Positions 54,810 through 63,127 of a stretch of 64,000 nt of DNA are shown piece by piece. Positions within the stretch are counted from its first letter, which is position 1. Each line of letters begins with the position of its first letter. Both the position numbers and the translations under genes were made by a program. The notes beneath the pieces are model-generated. The model saw nothing but the letters and a program-made list of their open reading frames with translations. It did not search any database and was not told where the DNA came from. Source of the stretch: Aromatoleum anaerobium (lineage in GTDB: Bacteria > Pseudomonadota > Gammaproteobacteria > Burkholderiales > Rhodocyclaceae); NCBI RefSeq assembly GCF_012910705.2, contig NZ_WTVG02000039.1, positions 496,001-560,000 on the forward strand, written 5' to 3'.

Positions 54810-55194
54810 TCCCCGCGGCGGGCGAAACGTCGTCGGGCGCCCAGTAGGCCCTCATCGCACGGATCTTCAAGGCGTCATCCAACTCGATCACCTCGATCAC
54901 CGCGATTCGGATGCCGCCGTCGGGGGTGTCGGCGAGAACGTCGAACGCCATCGCGGCGGCATTGCCGTGCGAGGCACGGATCGGCGCCACGAGTTCGATG
55001 TGCGCCCGCATCGCTACCGCCTTGTCGTAGAACGCTGTAATCGCGTCGCGGCCGCGCACGACCATGCCGCCGCCGACAGGGTCTTCGATGGTGGCGTCAT
55101 CGGCGTAAAGCGCGACGACCTTCTGCACATCGCCGGCGTTGAGACCTTCGATCATGCGTTCGAGCACGCTGCGCATCTGCCGGAATCTCGTCAC
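54796..55194 (-). CDS. Ketosteroid-isomerase-like (SnoaL/NTF2-fold) protein
   Basis: 132 aa from a GTG at 55194, chosen because GGAGAG lies seven bases upstream and because it puts the core in register with Comamonas-type delta5-3-ketosteroid isomerase: ALNAGD-like GLNAGD at 18-22 and the catalytic-base Asp at exactly position 38 (DDATIEDPVG). The oxyanion-hole residues differ: position 14 is Met instead of Tyr, and the residue matching Asp99 appears to be Glu101. It may be a divergent isomerase for a steroid-like enone or have a new specificity. An ATG start at 55176 is the alternative. Confidence 0.78.
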   Translation of the reverse strand: MTRFRQMRSVLERMIEGLNAGDVQKVVALYADDATIEDPVGGGMVVRGRDAITAFYDKAVAMRAHIELVAPIRASHGNAAAMAFDVLADTPDGGIRIAVIEVIELDDALKIRAMRAYWAPDDVSPAAGNAPH

Positions 55195-55216
55195 CGGAAT
55201 TCTCTCCACGCTGTTT

Positions 55217-55939
55217 TCATGCGCCGACCCCGCCCTGCGCCATGACGACATACTGGCTGGTCTGTACCACGTCGAGCTTGTCGAAGTCGATGAAACGTGC
55301 ACAACTTTCGCGCATGATCGCCTCGTTGCGGCGGTATTTGTCCTCGTCGCCGGCTGCGTCATAGAACGCCTGCAGGTTGCCGAAGGCGGCAGGCGGAAAG
55401 CCTTCCTCGACGATGGCGTCATAGCGCGGCGCATCGAAGGTGAGCGCGCGGGTGACGACGTTCTGCACGTAGAGGAAGGTGTCCTGCGTGTCGATCGCGA
55501 CCTGCGTATGCGAGCCGAGCCAGATGTCCAGCCAGGCTTCACGATTGACGCGCGGCGGGCGCCGGAACATTGCGATCTGTGCAAAACCTTCGGTGCGCTC
55601 GCCGGGCTTCGGCGGGTAGCGACGGTTGACGATAGGATGCGACTCGGTGACGAGGTAGGCTGCGAAACGACTGACAAATGGTACGACCGCATCGTCGAAG
55701 GGCCGGCGCCGATCCTCGTTGGCCGAGTGCAGCCACACCGAAATCAACGCTTCCATTGGGGGGCGTGTCGACTGGAAGTTGGGCGCGGCATCGCGAACCG
55801 ACTCGTCAGCGATATTGAGCTGCAGACCAAGCGCCCCCCGTTCGACAAATTTTGGCGCAAGCTCGCGGCGCAAACGTTCGCCGAATTCGGCGAGCTCCAC
55901 ACGGGGATCGCGCCACAGCACGTAGATGACCTTTTCCAT
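55217..55939 (-). CDS. EthD-like (dimeric alpha-beta barrel) protein
   Basis: 240 aa, apparently a tandem of two ferredoxin-like alpha-beta units: first MEKVIYVLWRDPRVELAEFGE, second FAQIAMFRRPPRVNREAWLDIWLGSHT. Such proteins form small barrels that bind or modify cyclic compounds; the reaction is unknown. ATG 55939 is chosen because family similarity begins there; the upstream in-frame extension is compositional noise. Operonic with the KSI-like and MFS genes. Confidence 0.72.
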   Translation of the reverse strand: MEKVIYVLWRDPRVELAEFGERLRRELAPKFVERGALGLQLNIADESVRDAAPNFQSTRPPMEALISVWLHSANEDRRRPFDDAVVPFVSRFAAYLVTESHPIVNRRYPPKPGERTEGFAQIAMFRRPPRVNREAWLDIWLGSHTQVAIDTQDTFLYVQNVVTRALTFDAPRYDAIVEEGFPPAAFGNLQAFYDAAGDEDKYRRNEAIMRESCARFIDFDKLDVVQTSQYVVMAQGGVGA

Positions 55940-56103
55940 CACGACTCTCCAAGAAAACCCTGATCGGGGGGCGTTTCGGGCATGTTTGCCGAAAGAAGCC
56001 GGTTTATCCGCGGATGCTGCAGCATGGGACTGCCCGCGGAGTTGATTGACCCGCCGCTCACACGCGACGGGGATTGCTTGCCGCCGGAGGGGGGGCGCAC
56101 TGC

Positions 56104-57159
56104 TTACATCAAAGCATCGTTCAGCGCGTGGAGCGCCTTGCTGCCCGGGCAAAGATAGGCGTCGCCGAGCTGGTTCAGCGGCTTTTCGACCGTGTTGAGG
56201 TGGCTGTGCATGTCCTGCGCGCTGCTGTCGACATACAGCAGGCCGGTGACGATCTCGCCGAGCGCCTGGCGTTCCTGCAGGTGGTTGATCGCGCCGATGC
56301 GGTCCGACGGGTCGTAGTCGATGTCGAGCTTGCGCAGATGCAGGATCGAACCGTCGTGCTGCACGATGCGGCGCAGCGAACCCGGCGGATATGATGCCTC
56401 GATCGGATCACGTGGCAGGATCACTTCGACGCGGTTGACCGCTTCGTTGTGCTGGCGCACGTAGTCGTAGCTGCGCGTCGAGCCGCTGTGGTTGTTGAAG
56501 GTCACGCACGGGCTCAGCACGTCGATCAGCGCCGGGCCGTTGTGGCACAGCGCGCCCTTGATCAGCGGCACGAGCTGCTCCTTGTCGCCGGAGAAGCTGC
56601 GCGCGACGTAGGTGGCGCCGAGCTGCAGCGCGAGCGCCGCGAGGTCGATCGGGCTGTCGCTGTTGAGGACGCCTTTCTTGCTCTTCGAGCCCTTGTCGGC
56701 GGTCGCCGAGAACTGGCCTTTGGTCAGGCCATACACGCCGTTGTTCTCGACGATGTAGGTCATGTTCACGCCGCGGCGCATCGCGTGGGCGAACTGGCCG
56801 ATGCCGATCGACGCCGAGTCGCCGTCGCCCGACACGCCCAGGTAGATCAGGTTGCGGTTGGCGAGCGCAGCCCCGGTGAGCACCGACGGCATGCGCCCGT
56901 GCACCGAGTTGAAGCCGTGCGAGTTGCCGAGGAAGTAGTCGGGCGTCTTCGACGAGCAGCCGATGCCGGAGAGCTTGGCGACCTTGTGCGGCTCGATGTC
57001 GAGGTCGAAGCACGCCTGCACGATCGCGGCGCTGATCGAGTCGTGGCCGCAGCCGGCACACAGCGTCGAGATCGCCCCTTCGTAGTCGCGGCGCGTGTAG
57101 CCGAGCGCGTTACGCGGCGCGTCGGCGCTGAGGAGTTTCGGTTTGGCGAGATAGGTCAT
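56104..57159 (-). CDS. korB: 2-oxoacid:acceptor oxidoreductase beta subunit (KorB-like)
   Basis: 351 aa. The thiamine-diphosphate half: LCAGCGHDSISAA near residue 34 and the GDGDSASIGIG motif for TPP/Mg2+. CoA-dependent oxidative decarboxylation of 2-oxoglutarate (or a related 2-oxoacid) with an Fe-S/flavin electron acceptor is expected. Its start overlaps the korA stop. A three-subunit enzyme of this composition, KorABC, is known from Azoarcus evansii (from memory), where it feeds low-potential electrons to aromatic ring reduction. Confidence 0.86.
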   Translation of the reverse strand: MTYLAKPKLLSADAPRNALGYTRRDYEGAISTLCAGCGHDSISAAIVQACFDLDIEPHKVAKLSGIGCSSKTPDYFLGNSHGFNSVHGRMPSVLTGAALANRNLIYLGVSGDGDSASIGIGQFAHAMRRGVNMTYIVENNGVYGLTKGQFSATADKGSKSKKGVLNSDSPIDLAALALQLGATYVARSFSGDKEQLVPLIKGALCHNGPALIDVLSPCVTFNNHSGSTRSYDYVRQHNEAVNRVEVILPRDPIEASYPPGSLRRIVQHDGSILHLRKLDIDYDPSDRIGAINHLQERQALGEIVTGLLYVDSSAQDMHSHLNTVEKPLNQLGDAYLCPGSKALHALNDALM

Positions 57160-59003
57160 GAGGCCACCTTGCGGATCGGACTGATTTTGCGCTCGGACAG
57201 GGCATCGGCGATCCGGCCGCTGATGAAGCGCGCGGTGATCGGCGAGCCGTCGTAATGCAGCACGCGCACGAGCTTCTTCGGGTCGATCTCGCCTTCGTTG
57301 ATCAAGAGCGAACGCAGCTGCCCGCTCTCGTTCTGCTCGACGACGAACACCTGCTCGTGCTCGGCGATGAACTGCATGATCTCGTCGCAGAACGGGAAGC
57401 CGCATACGCGCAAGGTGTCGACGTGGATGCCGTCGGCTTCGAGCAGCGCGCTCGCCTCGGCCATCGCGGGACTCGTCGAGCCGAAGTGGATCGCACCGAA
57501 GCGCGTCGGCTGCGAGGCCGCGTGCAGCACCGGGGCCGGCACGAGGTTTTTTGCGGTGTCGAATTTCCTCCGCAGCCGCTCCATGTTGTAGACGTAGTCG
57601 GCGCCCGACTCGCTGTACTTCGCGTACGCGTTGCGCGTCGTGCCGCGCGTGAAGTACGCGCCTTTGGTCGGATGGGTGCCGGGAATCGTCCGGTACGGGA
57701 TGCCGTCGCCATCGACGTCTAGATAGCGGCCGAAGTCCTTGCCCGCTTCGAGCTCTTCGTAGGTCATCAGCTTGCCGCGGTCGTAGCGGCGGCTGTCGTC
57801 CCAGTCGAACGGCTTGCACAGCGATTCGTTCATGCCCATGTCGAGGTCGGACAGCACGAACACCGGCGTCTGCAGGCGGTCGGCGAGATCGAAGGCGAGC
57901 GCGCCGAACGTGAAGCATTCGTACGGGTTTTCCGGGAACAGCAGCACGTGGCGCGTGTCGCCGTGCGACGCGTACGCGCAGGCCAGGAGATCGGACTGCT
58001 GCGTCTTCGTCGGCATGCCGGTCGACGGGCTGCCGCGCTGCACGTCGAAGATCACCGCCGGAATCTCGGCGAAATACGCCAGGCCGAAGAATTCCTGCAT
58101 CAGCGAGATGCCGGGGCCGGAGGTCGCGGTGAAAGCGCGCGCGCCGTTCCACGCCGCACCGATGACCATGCCGATCGACGCGAGCTCGTCTTCGGCCTGC
58201 ACCGCGGCGTAGCGCGCGTGGCCGCTGTCGGGGTCGGTGCGGTACTTGCGGCAGTAGCTCGTGAAGGATTCGATGACCGACGTCGAGGGCGTGATCGGGT
58301 ACCAGCCCGCCACGGTCGCGCCGCCATACACCGCGCCCAGGCCGCACGCGCTGTTGCCGTCGATGAAGATGCGCTCGCCTACGGCGTCGGCGCGCCGGAT
58401 CGTCAGGCCGATCGGGTGCGGCAGGTGCTCGCGCACATAGTCGTAGCCGAGGCGCAGCGCATGGATGTTGGCCTGGATCAGCGGATCCTTGCCGCGGTAG
58501 CGATCGACGATGAGCGCTTCGGCGACGGCGAACTCCATGTCGAGCAGCGCGATCAGGGCGCCGACGTACATGACGTTCTTGAACAGCTGGCGCTGGCGCG
58601 GATCGGTGTATTCGCGGTTGCAGATCGCCGTCAGCGGCACGCCGAGCACGGTGATGTCGTCGCGGAACTTCGACGCGGGAAGCGGCTTCGTCGAGTCGTA
58701 GAAGAGGTAACCGCCGGCATCGAGGCTCGCGACGTCGCGGTCCCAGGTCTGCGGGTTCATCGCGATCATCATGTCGCAGCCGCCGCGTGCGCCGAGCCAG
58801 CCGGCTTCGGACACGCGCACCTCGTACCAGGTCGGCAACCCCTGGATGTTCGACGGGAAGATGTTGCGCGGCGCGACCGGCACGCCCATGCGCATCACCG
58901 CCCGCGCGAACAGTTCGTTGGCCGAGGCCGAACCCGAACCGTTGACGTTCGCGAACTTGATGACGAAGTCGTTGATGCTGGCGATCGATTGTGCGCTTGT
59001 CAT
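57156..59003 (-). CDS. korA: 2-oxoacid:acceptor oxidoreductase alpha subunit (KorA-like, gamma-alpha fusion)
   Basis: 615 aa. The N-terminal ~190 residues are the gamma domain (NGSGSASANELFARAVMRMG). The rest is the pyrimidine-binding alpha part (GWYPITPSTSVIESF, then TSGPGISLMQEF). Fusion and length match KorA-type enzymes. It overlaps both neighbours by 4 bp (ATGA junctions), so korC-korA-korB is one tightly coupled operon. Confidence 0.87.
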   Translation of the reverse strand: MTSAQSIASINDFVIKFANVNGSGSASANELFARAVMRMGVPVAPRNIFPSNIQGLPTWYEVRVSEAGWLGARGGCDMMIAMNPQTWDRDVASLDAGGYLFYDSTKPLPASKFRDDITVLGVPLTAICNREYTDPRQRQLFKNVMYVGALIALLDMEFAVAEALIVDRYRGKDPLIQANIHALRLGYDYVREHLPHPIGLTIRRADAVGERIFIDGNSACGLGAVYGGATVAGWYPITPSTSVIESFTSYCRKYRTDPDSGHARYAAVQAEDELASIGMVIGAAWNGARAFTATSGPGISLMQEFFGLAYFAEIPAVIFDVQRGSPSTGMPTKTQQSDLLACAYASHGDTRHVLLFPENPYECFTFGALAFDLADRLQTPVFVLSDLDMGMNESLCKPFDWDDSRRYDRGKLMTYEELEAGKDFGRYLDVDGDGIPYRTIPGTHPTKGAYFTRGTTRNAYAKYSESGADYVYNMERLRRKFDTAKNLVPAPVLHAASQPTRFGAIHFGSTSPAMAEASALLEADGIHVDTLRVCGFPFCDEIMQFIAEHEQVFVVEQNESGQLRSLLINEGEIDPKKLVRVLHYDGSPITARFISGRIADALSERKISPIRKVAS

Positions 59004-60787
59004 GACCTGGGCGCCTCCGCTCCGGCTTGTGCTACGTCGATAGTGAATTTCTGCATGTCCCACGCCCCGGTCGGGCAGCGCTCGGCGCACATGCCGCAGT
59101 GCAGGCAGACGTTCTCGTCCTTGACCATCACCCGCCCGGTCTTGAGCCCTTCGGCGAGATACAGCGCCTGCTCCCGGTTCTTCGCCGGCGCCTTGAGCCG
59201 TCCGCGCAGCTCGTCCTCTTCGCCGTTGGCAGTGAACGTGATGCATTCGGTCGGGCAGATGTCGACACAGGCGTCGCACTCGATGCACAGCTTCGGCGTG
59301 AACACCGTCGCGACGTCGCAGTTGAGGCAGCGCTCGGTCTCGCCGCATGCGAGCTTCAAGTCGTAGCCGAGTTCGAATTCGAGCTTGATGTCCTTCAACG
59401 CCTCCTCGAGCGTCTTCACCGGCACCTTGCGCCGCGCTTCCTCGGACACGTGGTTGTCGTAGCTCCACTCGTGGATGCCCATTTTCTGGCTGACGAGGTT
59501 CACCAGCGGCCCGGGGCGCTGGGTCAGCGGTTCGTTGCGGCAGAAGAGGTCGATCGAGATCGCCGCTTCGTGGCCCTGCGCAACCGCGGTGATGATGTTC
59601 TTCGGTCCCAGCGCCGCGTCGCCGCCGAAGAACACGCGCGGCAGCGTCGATTGCAGCGTCTTCGCATCGAGCACCGGCATGCCATGGCGGTCGAACTCGA
59701 CGCCGATGTCGCGCTCGATCCACGTGAAGGCGTTTTCCTGGCCGATCGCGAGCAGCACCTCGTCGCATTCCCTATGCACGTCGGGCTCGCCGGTCGGCAC
59801 CAGCGAACGGCGCCCGGCGGCGTCGTATTCGGCCTGCACCTTCTCGAACAGCACCCCCGTGAGGCGCCCGTTGTCGTGCGTGAAGGCCTTCTGCACGAGG
59901 TAGTTGTGGATCGGGATGCCTTCGTGGATCGCGTCCTCCTTCTCCCACGGCGAGGCTTTCATCTCGTCGAAACCGCTGCGGACGACGACATGCACGTCCT
60001 CGCCGCCGAGGCGCCGCGCCGAACGGCAGCAGTCCATCGCAGTGTTGCCGCCGCCGAGCACGATGACGCGCCGGGCGATCTTCGTCACGTGGCCGAACGC
60101 GACGTTGGCGAGCCAGTCGATGCCGACATGGATGTGTGCTGCGGCCTCCTTGCGGCCCGGCAGGTCGGCGTCGCGCCCGCGCGGCGCGCCGGTGCCGACG
60201 AACACCGCGTCCCAGTTGCCGGCGAGGAGTTCACGCAGGCTGCCGATCCATTCATTCTGGCGCAGCTCGACGTCGAGCCCGGCGACATAGCCGCACTCCT
60301 CGTCGATGACGCTGTCGGGCAGGCGGAATTTCGGGATCTGGCTGCGCATCATGCCGCCGGCCGACTGGCCGCTGTCGAACACGGTGACGCTGTAGCCCTG
60401 CACCGCCAGATCGCGCGCGACCGTCAGCGAAGCGGGACCGGCGCCGACGCAGGCGATGCGCTTGCCGTTCTTCACCGTCGGCGCTTTCGGCAGCAGTTCG
60501 TGGATGTCTTCCTTGAAATCGGCCGCGACGCGCTTCAGGCGGCAGATCGCCACCGGTTCCTTGTCGACGCGCCCGCGCCGGCACGCCGGCTCACAGGGGC
60601 GGTCGCAGACGCGGCCGAGAATGCCGGGGAACACGTTCGAGCGCCAGTTGAGCAGGTACGCGGCGGCGAAATCGCCTGCTGCGATCTGGCGAATGTATTC
60701 GGGGACGGGGGTATGGGCCGGACAGGCCCACTGGCAGTCGACGACCTTGTGCAGGTAGTCGGGCGCGCTGATGTCGGTCGGTTTCAA
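59000..60787 (-). CDS. korC: FAD/NAD(P)-binding Fe-S flavoprotein (KorC-like, GltD family)
   Basis: 595 aa. The N-terminal Cys-rich region (CQWACPAHTP and CDRPCEPACRRG) is as in glutamate-synthase small subunits. The FAD loop CVGAGPASLTVARDL is near residue 112, the NAD(P) loop VLGGGNTAMDC near 243, and two [4Fe-4S] ferredoxin motifs lie near the C-terminus (CIECDACVDICP and CLHCGMCAERCP). It should shuttle electrons between NAD(P)H and ferredoxin or the Kor core. Overlap with korA marks it as a dedicated subunit. Confidence 0.87.
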   Translation of the reverse strand: MKPTDISAPDYLHKVVDCQWACPAHTPVPEYIRQIAAGDFAAAYLLNWRSNVFPGILGRVCDRPCEPACRRGRVDKEPVAICRLKRVAADFKEDIHELLPKAPTVKNGKRIACVGAGPASLTVARDLAVQGYSVTVFDSGQSAGGMMRSQIPKFRLPDSVIDEECGYVAGLDVELRQNEWIGSLRELLAGNWDAVFVGTGAPRGRDADLPGRKEAAAHIHVGIDWLANVAFGHVTKIARRVIVLGGGNTAMDCCRSARRLGGEDVHVVVRSGFDEMKASPWEKEDAIHEGIPIHNYLVQKAFTHDNGRLTGVLFEKVQAEYDAAGRRSLVPTGEPDVHRECDEVLLAIGQENAFTWIERDIGVEFDRHGMPVLDAKTLQSTLPRVFFGGDAALGPKNIITAVAQGHEAAISIDLFCRNEPLTQRPGPLVNLVSQKMGIHEWSYDNHVSEEARRKVPVKTLEEALKDIKLEFELGYDLKLACGETERCLNCDVATVFTPKLCIECDACVDICPTECITFTANGEEDELRGRLKAPAKNREQALYLAEGLKTGRVMVKDENVCLHCGMCAERCPTGAWDMQKFTIDVAQAGAEAPRS

Positions 60788-60805
60788 GGGCGGCCTTCAC
60801 TACCT

Positions 60806-61780
60806 TCAGGTTTTCGGCGCGCGCTTAGTCGGTTCAATACCGGTCAGGCGGGCGAGGTTCAGGCCGAGGATGTTGGCCTTGTCCTGCTCGGTGACCTGCG
60901 CGTAGCCCCATTTCTCCTGCAGTTCCTCGGGCATGTGCAGATTCTTGATGTAATTGACGACACGGCCCAGATCGTCGAACGGCAGGTCGAAGCCGAGCAC
61001 GATCTTTTCCGACGTCATCCACTGCAGCGCCGTGCCGATGGTGTGGTAGCCGCGATACGGCGCGCGCTGGAACCAGCCGATGATGCCGGAGAGGCTCAGG
61101 TACAGGTTCTTGTGCTTGCCGCAGAGGCCAATAAGTTCCTCGGAATGCGGCCAGCCGGCGTGGTAGGCAATGATCTTGAGGTCCGGGAAGTCGAGCAGCA
61201 CATCGTCGAGCTGGCCGACTTGGCAGTTGCGGCTGGGCTGCGGGCAGACATAGCTCATTCCGGTATGCACGGTCAGCGGCACGCCCAGTTCGACGGCCTT
61301 CTCGTAGAACGGCCACAACCGCTTGTCGTTGAGCGGGCCGTCGTCTTCCGGCGTGTACAGCTTGCACAGGCGCGCGCCGCGTTCCTTGACAAGGTATTCG
61401 AGTTCCCAGTTCGCATGCTTTATGCCGCGCTTGATGACCGGTCCGACGTTGGCTTCGAGGTACATGCGCTCCGGATAGGGTTCGATCTGCTGCAGCATGA
61501 AGCCGTTCGTCGACATCGACACCGTGCCGCCGGTGATGTCCATCATCGGCTCGCGCAGGCAGAAGGCGACGTCCACGCTGGTCTGGTCCATGTATTTGAT
61601 CAGCTCGCTGGCGATCGGCTGCGGCCATTCGCTGTCGAGATCGCGGCCCGCCCAAGCGCGGAGCACGCCGTTGACGCTGTCGTGGAACTGCTGCATTCCG
61701 GGGTAGTAGCCGATTTCGCTCATGGTCTGCAGGTTCATGAAGTGAAATTCGGTCAGTGCGACGAAGTAATCCTTGGCCAT
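60806..61780 (-). CDS. Amidohydrolase-family (ACMSD-like) protein
   Basis: 324 aa, TIM-barrel of amidohydrolase_2 type: LTVHTGMS, IIAYHAGWPHSEEL and LGFDLPFDDLG hold the later metal and catalytic residues. The usual N-terminal HxH is not seen; the segment reads ALTEFHFMN, with Glu11 and His13. Family members hydrolyse C-C or C-N bonds or decarboxylate cyclic acids. AGGAGG precedes the ATG at 61780. It lies between korC and an enoyl-CoA hydratase. Confidence 0.82.
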   Translation of the reverse strand: MAKDYFVALTEFHFMNLQTMSEIGYYPGMQQFHDSVNGVLRAWAGRDLDSEWPQPIASELIKYMDQTSVDVAFCLREPMMDITGGTVSMSTNGFMLQQIEPYPERMYLEANVGPVIKRGIKHANWELEYLVKERGARLCKLYTPEDDGPLNDKRLWPFYEKAVELGVPLTVHTGMSYVCPQPSRNCQVGQLDDVLLDFPDLKIIAYHAGWPHSEELIGLCGKHKNLYLSLSGIIGWFQRAPYRGYHTIGTALQWMTSEKIVLGFDLPFDDLGRVVNYIKNLHMPEELQEKWGYAQVTEQDKANILGLNLARLTGIEPTKRAPKT

Positions 61781-61838
61781 GCTCTTTCCTCCTTCGTGGA
61801 ATTCGTTGCGGCGCGCGTCTCGCAAGCCGGTCGGTGTC

Positions 61839-62630
61839 TCAGCGCCCCGTGTACTCGGGTTTCGTTTTCGCAGCGAACGCGCGCGGGCCTTCGCGGGCGT
61901 CGTCGGACGCGAACACCCGCGCCGACATCGTCTTTTCCAGCACGAACTTCGGCTCGTTGTTCAATGCGCGCAGCGCGATTTCCTTCGCCGTGCGCACCGC
62001 CAGTGGGCCGTTCTCGCAAATCCGCTGGGCGTACGCCAGCGCCTCGTCCATCAGGCGTTCCGCGGGCACGACCTTGTTGATCAGACCGACCTCGTAGGCA
62101 CGCTGTGCGTCGATGGTGTTTCCGGTCAGCAGCAGTTCCATCGCGATCGCCCACGGGATCTGCTGCGGCAGGCGGATGTGCGAGCCACCGGCCGGCACCA
62201 CTGCCCAGCGCACTTCGGCGAGGCCGAATTTCGCGTGCGCGGCTGCGATGCGGATGTCAGTGCCGAGCAGGAATTCGAGCCCGCCGGCGACGCACATGCC
62301 GTTCACGGCGGTGATGATCGGCTTGTACACGTTCTGGAACGGGCGCTTCGCCGGATCTTCATAGCCCAGCGCGTCGCCGTCGTTGAGCGCCGGCAGCGCG
62401 ACCTTGAGGTCGAGGCCGGTGCAAAACGCGCGCTCGCCCGCGCCGGTGAAGATCGCGCAGCGTAGCTCCGGGTCGTTGTTGAAATCGTCGAACGCGGCCT
62501 CGAGGCCGATCAGCATTTCCTTCGTCAGCGAGTTCATCGCGTCCGGGCGGTTCATCGTGATAACCGCGACGCGGCCGCGTTTTTCGTAGCTCAGGCTCTC
62601 GGGCAGGTTCAGGCCCCTTGCGCTATTCAT
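61839..62630 (-). CDS. Enoyl-CoA hydratase/isomerase family protein 3
   Basis: 263 aa, crotonase fold: GRVAVITMNRPDAMNSL, GERAFCTGLDLKV and GMCVAGGLEFLLGTD. At the catalytic Glu segment it has FGLAEVRWAVVPAGGS with a Glu. Probable hydratase acting on a CoA ester of the pathway; it sits in the same leftward operon as the DUF35 protein and amidohydrolase. Confidence 0.88.
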   Translation of the reverse strand: MNSARGLNLPESLSYEKRGRVAVITMNRPDAMNSLTKEMLIGLEAAFDDFNNDPELRCAIFTGAGERAFCTGLDLKVALPALNDGDALGYEDPAKRPFQNVYKPIITAVNGMCVAGGLEFLLGTDIRIAAAHAKFGLAEVRWAVVPAGGSHIRLPQQIPWAIAMELLLTGNTIDAQRAYEVGLINKVVPAERLMDEALAYAQRICENGPLAVRTAKEIALRALNNEPKFVLEKTMSARVFASDDAREGPRAFAAKTKPEYTGR

Positions 62631-62701
62631 TTGTACGATCCCCTTTCATGTCGTTTGCATTCAATTGTTCGTGCCAACCGTTCGTACTGACCGCATTTCC
62701 A

Positions 62702-63127
62702 CTAACCCTGCGCACAGCGGAAGAAGGGCAGCGTCACGTCGTCGCTGACTGGAACGAATTCGACTTCCACCGGCATGCCGATCGCGAGTTCGTCCGGCGC
62801 GCAGTCGATGACGCGGCTCAGCATGCGCACGCCCTCCTCCATTTCGACGACGACTGGCGCGTACGGCGTCGCGTCGGCGAAGGCGGGGTGGAGCGCGCGC
62901 GCCACTTCGGTCCAGGTGTAGATCGTGCCGCGCCCGCTGGAGCGCACCCATTCCCATTCGATCGAACTGCAGTGCGCGCAGATCTCGCGCGGCACGTGGC
63001 GGAAGCGACCGCAGCCGCTGCAGCGCTGGAAGCGCAGCTCGCGGTCGCGGCACCACGCGTAGAACGCGCCGTGGAGGCCTTCGTGTGATGGAAGCGGCTT
63101 GTCGTAGGGCTTCCTCTGTTCGCTCAT
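62702..63127 (-). CDS. DUF35 zinc-ribbon/OB-fold protein
   Basis: 141 aa. Zinc ribbon CSGCGRFRHVP ... CAHC near residues 37-53, then an OB-fold (APVVVEMEEGVRMLSRVI). The third DUF35 unit of the window; a thiolase-like partner is not encoded next to it within the window. It is the first gene of the leftward block next to the IS630-type element. Confidence 0.86.
   Translation of the reverse strand: MSEQRKPYDKPLPSHEGLHGAFYAWCRDRELRFQRCSGCGRFRHVPREICAHCSSIEWEWVRSSGRGTIYTWTEVARALHPAFADATPYAPVVVEMEEGVRMLSRVIDCAPDELAIGMPVEVEFVPVSDDVTLPFFRCAQG

Noticed and set aside
59027-62080. 1017-codon plus-strand frame opposite korC, amidohydrolase and hydratase
   Set aside because: Same antisense artefact; the minus-strand genes have cofactor motifs and 4-bp overlaps.
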